This document shows positions 1 through 12,000 of a DNA stretch of 64,000 bases, in pieces. The stretch spans positions 1 to 64,000 of the forward strand of contig WNNJ02002478.1 of the NCBI GenBank assembly GCA_012934845.2. Direction: 5' to 3'. Both the position numbers and the translations under genes were made by a program. Under the pieces are notes generated by a model. The model had not been told where the DNA came from. It made no database searches and worked only from the letters and a program-made list of their open reading frames with translations. Position 1 is the stretch's first letter. Each line of letters opens with the position of its first letter. The DNA comes from Pomphorhynchus laevis (taxonomy: Eukaryota; Acanthocephala; Palaeacanthocephala; Echinorhynchida; Pomphorhynchidae).

Positions 1-43
1 TTATAATTATTTATAATTACTTATAATCATTTATAATTATAAA
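1..43. repeat. AT-rich short tandem repeat
   Basis: About four copies of a 10-base unit close to TTATAATTAT run from the window edge. It probably continues to the left. No coding content. Confidence 0.7.
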
Positions 44-216
44 TTAAAACTTTTTCACTTTCGATGACATGTTTGAAGACAATAATAAAATGGACCTATT
101 TGCGGGTAACCCCAAAAAAAGAAAAAAAAATTATAATATTATTATATTATATATTAAATATTATAATTATGATGTTAGAGGTGTTCCAGTACCACATGCA
201 CATGACTTGTTTCTTG

Positions 217-291
217 CCGTCTGCTAGTTCTCCTCTGCATCCAGCAGTTGAAGGGATCTGGCACTGATGAGTCATAGTGATGACGAAACAG
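217..291 (+). ncRNA. Hammerhead self-cleaving ribozyme
   Basis: All conserved core boxes occur in the order of a type III hammerhead. The cleavage triplet GTC is at 219-221, so the cut is predicted after C221. CTGATGA is at 264-270 and GAAA at 285-288. Stem II is perfect: GTCAT (271-275) pairs with ATGAC (280-284) around an AGTG loop. Stem I is TGCTAG (222-227) with CTGGCA (258-263), then an inner TTCTC/GGGA-like helix and a CTGC/GCAG hairpin at 235-247. Stem III is only about two base pairs (G219-C289, T220-A288). Very short stem III is known from hammerheads of Penelope-like elements and animal retrozymes, which often work as dimers. The host element is not identified; PLE scraps lie 0.8 kb away. 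A decayed copy on the other strand lies at 27850-27945. The sequence shows the core; activity is inferred. Confidence 0.82.
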
Positions 292-2860
292 TATCAAATA
301 TTGTTATCGTCGTTCTTCCGCGTCTGGCTTAAAAGATTTTAGTTATTACTTTTGCAAATTTTAAACTACAAAAGTTCAAAAGCAATCGTTACCATAGCTT
401 TAAAAAGGAAGAATCTTTCACCATAAACTACGAAAGATTTGATGTTGACTAGCAGAATAAACACTTTATTTTAAATACAAGATTATATGTTATGTAATGT
501 TATATATGTTACACAATATTATATGTTATGTATTGTATGTTATGTTGAGTCATTTCACGATTTGCTCTTTTAATAAAAAATGAAATGCGAAAATTATATG
601 TATAGAGTGAAAGGGGAAATTAGTGCAGATGGAATCGCAGGATTTATTTTTAAAAATAATATTGTAGCGTTTTATTGCTTAGATCTAAACAGATAATTTA
701 TACACTAATTGTTTAAAATAAAATACTCATAAAATTAAGAGTTCAATAATCAGTTATCCATTTTAACCAATTTTCAATTCGTATAGTTTACACATTATAA
801 ACTGCACGGAATACATAAATTAGTATGTATTTTAATTGATCGTCTTATAGATCGTTTTGATCGTCCGTGACTGTTGATATTTTGCATTGCTCTAACATGT
901 GGACAGTACAACGGTCGTCGCACTTTACATATCATTTAGATTTGTAACCGATTTTTAAAATCAAGCCGGACGTTTAAGGGCATAATTTACACTTTTATTG
1001 GAATTTTCGATTGGCATTGTGATCAAAGAAAGTTATCTTAGATTTCGGTTATGCTTGAATAAGTTGTCATATGTTGGATTTACATTTAAATCATTATAAT
1101 TAACTTCTTTCATCAGTATATCATAATAAAGCTTTGTGCATATGAAGACAAAGTTATTACTAGCTTTATCAATAGTTGTTATGTTTGTATCGAACCTTTA
1201 TTTGAGAAGTGGAATGAAGTTAGAATTATCCATAGTTTCGTTAGATGTAATCATAAAATGCGCCCTGATTTTAATTCAAAAATCGTACGTCTAGCAATAT
1301 AAACATTTAACAGCTTTTAGAAGAACGCTATGATTTCGAACTTGAGAAAATCTTGAAATTAAATATACAATCTGATGAACCCAGTGTCCTTTAAAAATTC
1401 ATAATAAATTAGTAAAGCTTGTTCGCCAATTTTATATTCAATGACTATAAATTATACTAAAATGCTAGACTTCGTTTGATTTAATATTAATTTAATTAAA
1501 TATTAATAATTTTAATTATTAATTTAATTTAATATTAATATTAAATATTAATTTAATTTAATATTAGTAAATATTTGCTCGAACCTTTATGCATGCATAT
1601 ACTTTTGATATATTTGTAAATTATTTATTTTAGGACATATTGCTGAAGAAAATAAGTGAATATTAAATCAAAAACTATTAGAAAGTGAAAATTTTTGGAT
1701 AAAACTCTCAATTCAATGTATTCATTAGGATTGAACGGCGTAATACTAGGAATTGGAAGTAGTATAGTAAGTAATAAACAACTATATTTTAATAACCAGA
1801 TTTAGTATAAACCAAAGTCATGGTGATAAAAGAAATAAGAAAAATAAAATAAAAAATATTAAAAAAGATAAAATGAATAATTAAAAATATTAAAACAACT
1901 TTTAAGAGAAATACAAAAATAATTGAAATATATAAAGTTTGTAATATAATATAAAGAATATAATATAAGAAGTTTGATAATAATATAAAATTCACAATGT
2001 CACCCATCAAAGGGACTAGTAAAAATTTATCAAAAGATAATATTTTATTTCGTCAATCATTCAGTCAATGTTGTCCTGAAGTTTAACGAATGCGAACATA
2101 TTATTTTAAGCGACATTACATTCTTGGTTTTCATAAGGTTGACTAGTTTCACATAGCGTAATCCTGGTCTTATTGATAGTAGCAAATCAATTCGCTTAAA
2201 ACTCTTTGGGATATTGGTCCGAGAGTTCCATTTGCAGCGAAATGCTTTACAGGAATGACCAGAGGGCGGAAACTTGAACACTTAAATTTTCTAATCAGAT
2301 AACTCCTTTGCTGTATTTCTGCATTTTCATGGATTCGTGAAATACAAACGCAGAGCTTGGGGTTGTGACCAGTAAAATAATCAATGCTAGATAATTAATC
2401 GATGATAAGTAAAATCATCAATGTTGATAATCAGAAAAAATATACCCTAATCATAAACTTTATTAACAAATGTATAGATAACATAAATATATGTAGATTT
2501 TTAAATAATTCTAGAAGTAAATAAATTATAGGATCAGATTTGCATAAATTTATATTCCTATAATAAGGTATAAACTGTTGTTTCTATTAAGGCTTGAATT
2601 CATAATAATATATACGTTATATAACTATAAAAGATATATATTTAAAGAAAAATATTTAATATATTTTATCTTTAAATATATAACATATATTTAAAGAAAA
2701 TATATATAGAAAAATATATTTAAATATATATTTAAATATATTTCTTTAATATATTTAAAGAAAATATATCCTTTAAAAACTATAACGCCTTTCTAACAAA
2801 ATAAATATAAAATAAATAACAAAATAAATATAAATATATCGATAAAATTGAAATATAAAA
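292..2860. other. AT-rich non-coding stretch with one PLE scrap
   Basis: Very AT-rich sequence with palindromic TTAATTTAAT runs at 1490-1565 and TATATTTAAAGAAAA repeats at 2630-2770. The small ORFs at 1789-2010 and 2057-2281 have no recognisable motif and AT-driven composition. The only recognisable piece is the PLE fragment at 1074-1192. Confidence 0.6.
1074..1192 (-). mobile_element. Penelope-like element fragment
   Basis: This stretch is almost identical to 9601-9720, which encodes the early reverse-transcriptase region of the PLE at 8.25-9.8 kb, including the ASNNFVFICKK segment. Orientation is the same, with the coding sense on the minus strand. Only about 120 bases survive. It shows that several copies of the family lie in this neighbourhood. 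Confidence 0.75.
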
Positions 2861-3100
2861 ATTAAATATTTTGATAAATCAAAATTATTTAAAAGTAGGG
2901 ACATCTATATATACAAATAAAAGGTGTTTCAATGGGAGGTAATATTAGCCTAATTATAGCTGACTTATTTTTAAGCTTCATAGTATATTAATTTGTTCAT
3001 AACTGTTTAAAAAATAAATCTAAATTATATAAAGATATGAAATATGTTTTGATATATTGATGATATATGTGTATTAAACTCTAATAATTTTTATTCAAAT
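2861..3100 (+). mobile_element. PLE reverse-transcriptase fragment
   Basis: This is the reverse complement of roughly 8860-9080 with scattered substitutions. It covers the catalytic part of a Penelope-like RT: the GVSMGGNISLIIADLF segment corresponds to GVQTGDNSSPIIADLF in the other copy, followed by a degraded RYIDDICV box. Frames are broken, so it is a dead fragment. It sits just upstream of the palindrome at 3356-3574, in the same sense, as a PLE body followed by its terminal repeat would. Confidence 0.75.
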
Positions 3101-3355
3101 ATATCATGTATATATTATATTATTATAAGAATTTTTATTACTCGAAATATTTTTATTACTCGAAAATGTGATTTCGAGTAAAAAATAACGCCTATAACGC
3201 ATATCTAACAGAACTTCAACCCTCAAAAAATATATGGATAACATTGAATTAATATAAGTGAACAAATATACCGTTTTATATAAATACAAATTTTTAATTT
3301 TGAATGTTTAATTCCTAATTAAAGAGCATTTCTGATTTAAATTATTTATATTTCT

Positions 3356-3574
3356 GTATATAGTTATTACAGGAACGAAGAAGAAAATATCCTTTATTTA
3401 ATTAAAATTCTATATTTCGATAGCTCCTGCTATCAAAATAGTTTCACAATTTTTTTCACAAAAAAATATGAAACATTTTTTTGTAATCCTGATGATGATA
3501 GCAGGAGCTATCGAAATATAGAATTTTTATCAAATAAAGGATATTTTCTTCTTCGTTCCTGTAATAACTATATA
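3356..3574. repeat. Palindromic PLE-type terminus with hammerhead-like core
   Basis: Two arms of about 79 bases (3356-3435 and 3496-3574) are near-perfect inverted repeats around a 60-base loop. On the plus strand a hammerhead-like arrangement is present: CTGATGA at 3489-3495, one extra T, stem GATAGC/GCTATC (3497-3502 and 3507-3512) with an AGGA loop, then GAAA at 3513-3516. The sense agrees with the PLE RT fragment just upstream. PLE terminal repeats are known to be partly inverted and to carry hammerhead motifs. The extra T departs from the canonical core, so activity is doubtful. Confidence 0.6.
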
Positions 3575-3945
3575 TTTGAAATGGAAGAAGATTATGGGTT
3601 TAGTATTTATTATTATATTTATGTATAAAGAGAAATATTTATATAAACAGAAATTAAATTTAAATAAACAGAAATTAGAATGTGCAGATCAAATGTTCCG
3701 AGAGAGTGCTTTTTTAATAGCAAATTCCAATTAAATTCGTTATGATTACAATTTGTTTTTTTTGTGTAAATAAAAAAATACATTTGTTAGAACATTTCGT
3801 TATAACATTTGGACGGAATTTTTGGAAATTGTGTAAAGCTATTTTTATCCATTGTATTGTGTAATTGTAAAAATAGGGATCTTGTGATTACACATAGCAG
3901 TGTTCATGCTCCCTCTCTTTATGTATCTACTATAATCTCATACGC

Positions 3946-6900
3946 TCACTTTATTTCGGATGCATTTGGTACATGCGACGAAGAAGAGGTTTTGCTTATT
4001 TCTTGAACTGATTGTCTTTTTTTAAATATATTGTTTGATTTGAAAGAGTAAAGCAAACTTAGAATCCACACTGCGCAGTTACAAAACCCTAAAATCACAG
4101 ATATAATTAGACTACTGTTAGTCGGTGCGTGTATAACACAATCTGTGAATTGCGTTTGAGCCTGTAGCAATCCGGCTATGTAGGCCTTGGCCGAAATCTG
4201 TCTTATTTCCACCACAGCAGCTGCCCAAGCAATGCTTCCAGCAAACCAGGCTATAACGAGTATTGCATCAACAGCAAGTTCTACTTTATTAAGAAGCTCG
4301 ATACGTTTCCTAGAATTTGCGAATACTAGTTCCGACACTATAAAAGCGAAAGCCATCATAAAACTTATTACACATACGAAAGCAAAGAAATGGGCTGACG
4401 AACTGCATCGATCTCCCCGTGTAAGAAAGCATGCATCAGTACACACCGCCAGCGATGTTCGACTCATCTTATACGGATAGGAATAAATTGCATAGGTTCC
4501 CTTACCGTCTTCACAAAACACTCCTATAAGGTGTGGGCTGCTTACAATTGCAGCCAGTGTTAGTATAGCTAACACAAATGCCACCGACACAATTAAATTC
4601 CTTGGTTGTTTTAGACTGTCTACCACAGCCCGTAGTTTGTTTTGTACTTTTTGTGTTGGTGACTCTGTAGATTGATCAAAACGTCTCCGATTGATAGCCG
4701 ACGTTGTCCTATTATCGTAGTTGTCGTGCACTTCTTGAAACATTGGCCTAATTTCTCTTGTTGAATCCTAAAAAGAAAATGATATAAGTTAACACTACAA
4801 AATTGATTTTAGATTATTGCATTTCATTTATTTAAAATATTGTATTACCATCTTGTGATATTATAAACTCACTATATATTTGAAATTCAGAAAAAAATTG
4901 ATTTTAAAGGAAAAATGTAGATCCGTTTTTAGATAGTACAAAGTACATATCATTTTTTAACATTATTGCATTTAAACTTTATTTCAAATGAAATTTATAG
5001 AATTTTAATAACATGTTAAATAACATAACATATAAATTTTCATTTAATAGCACTGTCTAAATTACAATAATAGTACTAATATTACTGCCTAAATTGCCTA
5101 TTTAATTTAAAATTTACGACATTTATATTTAATTTTAATTTTAAGACATTTTAATTTTTTGCTTATTTTTATGCAAGTTTGATGATTTTTTATTGTTTAT
5201 AAATGATCAGTAAATCAACAAAATATTATTAAAATATTAAATTATTTACAATATATAAATCAACAAAATATTATTAAAAATAGATCTAAACTATTAAGCA
5301 AACATTTTTAATTGATGGATAAATATTATTATTCTAATTGTATTAGAATAATATATACTAGATCAGGAGTGGGGAACCATTTTCTATTAAATAGCATGGG
5401 AATTCTTTAAATAGAATTTCTAATTTAATATTAAAATATTAATCCATAATCTCTAAGTATGGTAAATTTAATATTAAAATATTAAATTATTTACAATATA
5501 TAAATCAACAAATTATTTAAAAAAATAAACTTAAAATCATTAGCGGAAAATTTTTATGGATGGATAATTAATAAGATACTTTGCATTAGAATAAGATACT
5601 TGTAATCAAATTTCATCAGAGAGAATACGTTATTAGCATGCATTTGGCTAAGCTGTATGTTGGCTTGAGGAATATTGAACAAAACCTGATAACATAGCAG
5701 TTCCTCCTGATGACCTCTATTGTTTATTCGAATACATTGTAAATTTTCTATTAGTCAATTCATAAAAATTGATTTTAATTTTAATTTTCAATAATAAATT
5801 TTATCGTTATATAAATTGTATAACATCTTATATAATTATTTATTATTTGTAATTATCTATCTTTATTTTTAATGAATTAGATATATATATATATATTATA
5901 TATTATTATATATATTTATCTATCGGTGATTTGATTGATTACAGTATTATATATTATATATCGGTAATATCTTGCAAATAATTAGTCAACTCAAAAGAAT
6001 TTATTAATAAACTCAAAAAATTTATTAGTCAATTCCTAACGATTGATAATATTATAAATTTCAAATATAATATAAATTGTATAAAATCTTATATAATTAT
6101 TTATTATTTATAATTATCTATCTTTATTTTTAATTTATATATATAATAAAATATATAAAATATATGTCTGATCTGATTATTTAAAAATTTCAAAAACGAT
6201 GAAAATTTGTTTTAGAAAATACCGACGTTTTAGTTAGTATTTTTAAAACATTTATTTCCATCTGGTGAAATTTTGAATTTAAAAAATCAGACGTTTTAAA
6301 ATATTGTCGTTTAACAATCTATTAATTAAAATCAAACTATAAAAATCATTTGTTTGCAAAAACCTTATGCAAACGACTGGTAACAATATCTTTGACGTTT
6401 TATCGTTTTAATAATGAATATGGAGATAATTTGTTTCCATAATGTAAATCGCGGAATTGTGTAACATCGACAAAGTTGAAAGCTTTATCCATCTCACAAT
6501 GGTGTAGTTATATCGTAGCGGTTGCCATCCAAAGTCTACGTGTCTTTAGGGAGTCAATGGTAGGTAAACAAGAGTTTACAAACACAACATCGCATCTTAT
6601 AAGCATGTTTTATGAAAATAAAGTATGTACATCAGTACTTCCAAGACACCGAAAACTCAATGGTGGTGAACATAATATGTCCAAAGGACCCTAAGTAATT
6701 AGCTAAAAATGTTTATTCTAATCATATTTTTCTGAACTATCCAACAATTATTTTTCTGATATATATCCTTTAATGAAATAAATGTTTAATTATAGTGTAT
6801 TTCTTTTAAATGCATCTATCGATCATTCAATTTTCTTTTTAATTTATATATGAAAATGCTTGATCTCTGATTTGTTAATAAAAATACTACAAAAATTATA

Positions 6901-9900
6901 AAATTCTGTGAATTTTAGTGATTTATAGTGTTATCCAAGAACATGATGTCTATTCAATTGATATGATAACAATCGATAATTCTAACAATTGATATGTAGT
7001 TTCCTTATAAATGTCATTCTTCTAACAGCTAGTAATCGTGGATTATGAATATGGTTTTAAATCATATTATTTAGAGTAGAGGTTTTGTTAAATAACTATA
7101 TAACTGATAAACAATTTAGAAATTAAAACATGTTGAAAGCACAAATTCAATCAATTGTCCATTCCAGTTGTAGTCTTTCTATTATCTACCTTTTTTATCA
7201 TTACGTCCTCAGGTCCAGATGGATCTAAGCCCTCTGGCCAAACCAGCGCGCCACCTTCCGACTTGACCATTCGGGGTCTTTCACCCCTTAAGAATCCAGT
7301 TGAAACGGACTAAGGTCGGTAATCTCGAGATGAGGGGTTTGAGAAACCTTAGTCTTTGCTCTGGGGGACATCCTCTTGAAAAGAAGACTAATCCTGAGAT
7401 AGCCCAAGTACCCCAGAGGCGCACTTGGGTTTTCTCATTCAATGATAGATGCTGAAACCTTTCTTTAGTTTGTTAATGACTTAATGCATTTTGTCGAATT
7501 AGCGACAAATTATAGTTAAGCGTCGTCGAATAGTTTTTATTATTTGTGTATAACCTTCCTCGAATCACAAAGTATAATTTACGATTCAAAATTGTAAATT
7601 GATTGAGATCTAAAGTAAGTTTCCTAAACATCCATTTATAGATGTTCATTCGTATATATGGATGTTCATATAATTATATGTTCATATATTACTTTTTTTG
7701 AATTTTTGTATAATAAAATCCTTAGCTAAACTTTTACTTTTCTGAAAGAAAAATATTAAAATATTAATAAAATTAGAAAAGTAAAAATAGTTTTTATATT
7801 CGCTGAGTGAATGCGTAGCAAATTTCTCGAGGTGGATAAATCAAATCAGCTAACTGAGTCTACGCATTTAATATAATTATAAAATAAACAAAACATAATA
7901 ATGCTAAATCCAAATTTTAATAAAATAAGGAAGCGCTTGTTGCATCTATGGGGGACGCAAATATGGATGTAAAACGTATTGAAGACTTAATCTTTATTTT
8001 CTATTAATTTTCATCCATTGAACAGCTGCTTATCAACGTAAAACCCGATAAATCAAATCAGCTAACTGAGTCTACGTATTTAATATGATTATAAAATATA
8101 CAAAACATAATAATGCTAAATCAAAATTTAATAATTAAATAATAAAATTAATAATTGTTTTTAGATTTTCTATAATTTAAATCAAGTTAAAAAAAATTCA
8201 AAATAAACGTCATTTTTATGAATTGACTAATAAATAACAGACGTTGTATCAGAATAAGAATTAGAGGTCATCAGGAGGAACTGCTATGCTATCAGGTTTC
8301 GGCTCCTAACTCCTCGACCCAACATAGCAGCGGGGCCAAATACATGCTTATAATGTATTTCCTCTGAAATAACTATCTAGTATCTTATTCTAATACAAAG
8401 TATATTATTTTTTATCCACCCATAAAAGTTTTCCGCTGATGATTTTAAATTTATTTTTAATATTATTGTGTTGATTTATATATTTTACTATTTTCTGCTT
8501 GATGTTATTTTTATAGTAACCTAGTTTAAAATATGTATCTATTAAATTTTTTAAATGATTTTGAAGAAAGCCAATATCATTACATATTGTTGCAATTCTT
8601 AAAATTTCATTATTTAATGTATTATATTTTATATAATATGGTATGCATGAATGATCATGCAAAAATATGTTTCTTGTAAATTTAAATATGTCATCTTTAC
8701 GATATAAATTAATAGTAGTTTTAGTTAATGTTAATTTAATGTTCACATCTAGATATATACCTTCTTTATCAACAATATTGGTTTTGTTAATGATAAGGCT
8801 ACTTGGATAAATTTGTTCGCTTATTGAATAAAAATTGCTAGAATTAAATACACATATATCATCAATATATCGAAACATATATTTCATATATTTATATTGT
8901 TTAGAGTTAGTTTTTAAACAGTTATGAACAAATTCATATTATATAAAGCTTTTAAATAAGTCAGCTATAATTGGGCTACTATTATCTCCCGTTTGAACAC
9001 CTTTTACTTGTCTAAATATAGATGTCCCTACTTTCAAATAATTTTGATTTATCAAAATATTTAAGGCTTATATTAATTCAATTTTATCCATATATTTATA
9101 TTTACTAGATGGTTTAATTTTTGTTATATATGCGTTATAGTTATTATAACATATGTATATCTTTTTCCGAATATAAAATTAATTAATTTTACTAACGCTT
9201 CTTTAATATCTACTAAATCTAGATTTGTATAAAGCGTACTAAAATCGTATGTATTTATATTTTGAAAATTTATTCCTTTTGTCTGTTCTAAAAATTCTTT
9301 TGTAGAATTAATACTGAAATAGTGTTTTATACCAGTATTAATTTCGATTACCTTACAATATTTTTTGAAGTGTGCTTTAATTACTTTAAGTATTTTATTC
9401 ATATAGACAGAAAGTGGTTTTAATGTACATTTAAACGCAATACATATGAACCTAGGTTTTATTGGATTTTTATGTAATTTTGGATTCCAATATAATATAG
9501 GTATAGTTTTATTATCTGATTCAACCTTTATACCCTTTTTATCCATTATAGAACAGTGACTTGTAATAATTGTTTCTAAACTCAACTCACTACGTTCATA
9601 TGTTGGATTTACATTTAAATCATTAGAATTAACCTCTTTCATTAGTATATCATAATAAAGCTTTTTGCATATGAAGACAAAGTTATTACTAGCTTTATCA
9701 ATAGTTGTTATTATATAGTTATCCTTTAATTTAATAAGTTCTTTATACATATCTTTATTAATTTTATCTTTTCTTTTAATATTTAAAAATACAAAACATA
9801 AATCATAAAATCATAATAGAAGTCAATTTTTAAAGTCACAAACGTTGGTTCAGGGCTCAAAGACCTTATATTAACATTAATTATTTATTAATAATTAATT

Positions 9901-11029
9901 ATTAATTAATTATTATTTTAATTATTTATTTAACTACTTATTAATTAAATAATTAATAATTTAATTTTGTCCGCTTGCAATTATTAAAACAAGTTAATCA
10001 TTAATTTCTTTAATTTGTTCTAATTTGTTATTATATTGCTGTTTAATGGTTCCCGCAAAAGAGCAAAAATAAAAATTTTGAAAACGATTCATATCAAAGA
10101 AATCAAAAAATATCTGTGATTATAATAGCTAATTTTATTAATTTAAATGATATATATACAAATTATATTAATATATAACAATTTTATAATTAAAATGGGT
10201 AATTAATTTATTATTAATAAATTATTTAGTTTAATTTTAATTAAATATTAATTAATTATTAATTATTGATAATTATCCTACAGTTTAATTATACAGTTGA
10301 TTTTTATATATTAATATTAAATATACTCAATATTAATTTAGCTATATTGATAATATACTATTATTTTTACGGAAAATTCGGCCTTTTCATTTTGATGATA
10401 GAAATAGCTAAGACCCTATATATATTGGTTTCAAAACCATGTATATGCAAAATATTATAACAAAACCAACTTTACTTTAGATATTTCTGCAAATTCTACA
10501 AATTGTCAGTCAAATTTCCCATTAGTTCCCTTATTCAATTTGGCTAGCAATAAATGCAGTATTGATAGGAACAGAAAAAAAATATTTTTTTCTATTGTAC
10601 TTTTATTGTAATATTTGGTTCTTATTGCAATATTCTACAATAATAATATGCATGCTAGAGAACAGAATCAGTAAACTGCGTCGAAGTAATTTTAATAAAA
10701 TAAACTACTTTCCAGCTATGCTGTTTGACATAACGTCTCTGTTGTTTTTATGTGACATGCGATGGCATTGGAAGACAAATTTCCGTATACATTCTTGCTG
10801 GTCATGTTTGTTGTGTCTTCTGTAAAATTAAGGATTTGGCAATATTAAACTATAAAAGTTTAAAGCTAAAATACTTCACAATTATTAGCTAAAATATTAA
10901 ATAAAAAACACTACTCACGTTTTCATGGCCACTCATGGTTGTTCCTTCGACTTGAGGTATCGGACTGTATTGAATTGCAGCGTTATCCTTTAACGTGGAT
11001 CCTCCTACCTTATCTGATGTCAATGGCAT
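3946..11029 (-). CDS. Synaptophysin-family four-pass vesicle protein
   Basis: Two-exon model, about 310 aa. Exon 2 (4767-3946) begins after a clear acceptor (TTCTTTTTAG) and encodes four membrane segments at about residues 94-115, 162-186, 198-222 and 256-279 of the joined protein. Family hallmarks are the SSSAHFFAFV segment entering TM2, an AWFAGSIAWA stretch in TM3, luminal cysteines before TM2, a C-containing loop and SLIISVILGF in TM4, matching the MARVEL-type synaptophysin/physin fold. The tail is cytosolic and Ser-rich. Exon 1 (11029-10919) encodes 37 residues from MPLTSDKVGG to GHEN and ends at a GTGAGT donor in phase 0, which fits exon 2 starting in phase 0 (DSTREIRPMF). Joining them across 6.15 kb is inference; exon 2 alone could start at the ATG at 4743. 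The family acts in secretory and synaptic vesicle membranes. The intron carries PLE and LINE debris. Confidence 0.8.
4768..5520. other. Intronic AT-rich sequence
   Basis: Inside the inferred synaptophysin-family intron. Short AT-rich direct repeats occur (for example TTAAAATATTAAATTATTTA near 5231 and 5479). No coding signal seen. Confidence 0.5.
5521..5725 (+). mobile_element. PLE 3'-end fragment, inverted copy
   Basis: Diverged reverse complement of about 8255-8460, the 3' tail of the PLE at 8.25-9.8 kb. It retains the CATGCATTTGGC, AACATAGCAG and TCCTCCTGATGACCTCT landmarks. No ORF remains. With the larger copy it frames about 2.5 kb of the intron as facing tails. Confidence 0.65.
5726..7140. 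other. Intronic AT-rich sequence, nothing recognised
   Basis: Contains an (AT)n run near 5881-5910 and a short direct repeat of the ATAATTATTTATTATTT type (5832 and 6094). The ORF at 6476-6694 (72 aa) has no recognisable motif and is not called a gene. Confidence 0.5.
7141..7460 (-). mobile_element. LINE family B, 3'-end fragment
   Basis: Matches the 3' ends of the B-family copies at 31.8 and 38.6 kb. In the element's sense it runs from the last coding stretch through a tRNA-like module (about 7275-7190, rich in GGCGCGCTGG-type sequence) to the tail. It is 5'-truncated and non-coding, and lies inside the host intron in the same sense as the gene. Confidence 0.75.
7836..8125. repeat. Direct repeat of about 75 bp
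   Basis: The segments at 7836-7911 and 8047-8123 are nearly identical, sharing CAGCTAACTGAGTCTACG and a long AT-rich remainder, separated by about 136 bases. The 3' edge lies beside the tail of the PLE at 8.25 kb. They may be a local duplication or the flanks of a lost insertion. Confidence 0.7.
8250..9800 (-). mobile_element. Penelope-like element, broken reverse transcriptase
   Basis: Two minus-strand reading frames cover most of a PLE reverse transcriptase. The upstream one (9750-9124) has TIDKASNNFVFICKK, LYWNPKLHKNPIKPRFI and YDFSTLYTNL, the palm and finger motifs of this RT class. The downstream one (8887-8405) starts at the catalytic MFRYIDDICVF box and continues through YLDVNI into the thumb. 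The 8888-9123 interval between them is homologous but not open. No GIY-YIG endonuclease was recognised after the thumb, so the element may be endonuclease-less or truncated. The tail at 8250-8400 contains CCGAAACC followed by CCTGATGACC, hammerhead-like boxes in permuted order. It sits in the host gene's intron in the same sense. Confidence 0.82.
9801..10917. other. Intronic AT-rich sequence
   Basis: Strongly AT-rich, with TTAATTATTAATT palindromes around 9880-9960 and 10200-10270. ORFs at 10266-10460 and 10562-10825 (+) have no motifs. On the minus strand an acceptor-like TTTTACAG lies near 10820, but the sequence after it does not continue the exon-1 frame, so no third exon is proposed. Confidence 0.45.
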
Positions 11030-11038
11030 TTCAAGTTG

Positions 11039-12000
11039 CTGCAAACCAGAATAAATTCGATTCCGTATTTATTTTACAGAAAAATCCTTTTTTAGAGATG
11101 TGTTCTTGCTGATGAAAAAAGTTTTTGTGTTAACTGTCGGGATGTATTGAGGTTTAATGTGTGTGCTTGAAACGACGAAATGCCACCACCGTTTTTCTGT
11201 GGGTTTTGCAAACACACGCAGTGAGACAGAAGAGCTATGTGATTGTTGCACAAAAAGAAAAAGAAAAATTTACTTTTAAACACAAGTTTAAAGGCTGTGA
11301 TATTTCGGTGTTTTTGTTGCCTTCTTCTGTGATGGGGGCAACATGCAGCAATACGACAACAAAGAGAAGCAGAAGTAATAATGACATATCACCTAAACAT
11401 GTAGACGAATATAGCATCAGTTACACAACGCTATTCACATTTGGCTTTTATATTCCAATTATGCAAATATTGCTTTTTAAAATTATTGCTGTGCTCAACC
11501 GCAAAATTAGTGTGCATGAATTTTCATATCGATGCTGTCAGTTACATTACTGCTGTCTTAATCGCCGACTGTTTGATAGCGTAAAGAGCAGACAAGACGT
11601 GGTAACCATCGTTTATTCTGTGACTCCGCTGAGGCTGGCAAGAGTGTGATAGCAACATCCAGGTTTTTGCAAAATAAAAGCACATTCGATAACGAAAGCA
11701 TTTCATAGTAGAACATTTGAATTCGGAATGAATGCGGTTTAAATAAACCGGATTTTGATGTAGCGACCAGTTGTTATTAATGATCGCTACATTATTTACT
11801 GTCCGCTACAATACGGGGACATGATGTCCGTAAACACAGGTAAAAAGACAATTTTTATTCAAATAATATCTTTAAAATTATTTTTATTATTTGAAATACA
11901 AATTTTGATGCGTTTTCCGACTAACATATCTTATATAATATTGTTGTTTATTTATAGGAACGAAGAAAGTTTTCAACAAATGAACAGTTTTAAAATATAG
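11039..12000. other. 5' flank of the synaptophysin-family gene
   Basis: An acceptor-like GGTTTGCAG precedes exon 1 by nine bases (minus strand, AG at 11040-11039), implying a 5'-UTR intron or trans-splicing. Overlapping ORFs on both strands (11161-11649 +, 11417-11235 -) share no family motif. Copies of CGCTACA near 11760-11815 form small inverted repeats. Confidence 0.4.

Noticed and set aside
10562-10825. Additional exon of the synaptophysin-family gene near 10.6-10.8 kb
   Set aside because: An acceptor-like TTTTACAG exists, but the frame required by exon 1 meets a stop within six codons; direct joining to exon 2 keeps phase.
11161-11649. 162-codon plus-strand ORF as a gene
   Set aside because: It starts with a non-ATG-quality context in the 5' flank of the synaptophysin-family gene, has no family motif and overlaps equally long minus-strand frames.
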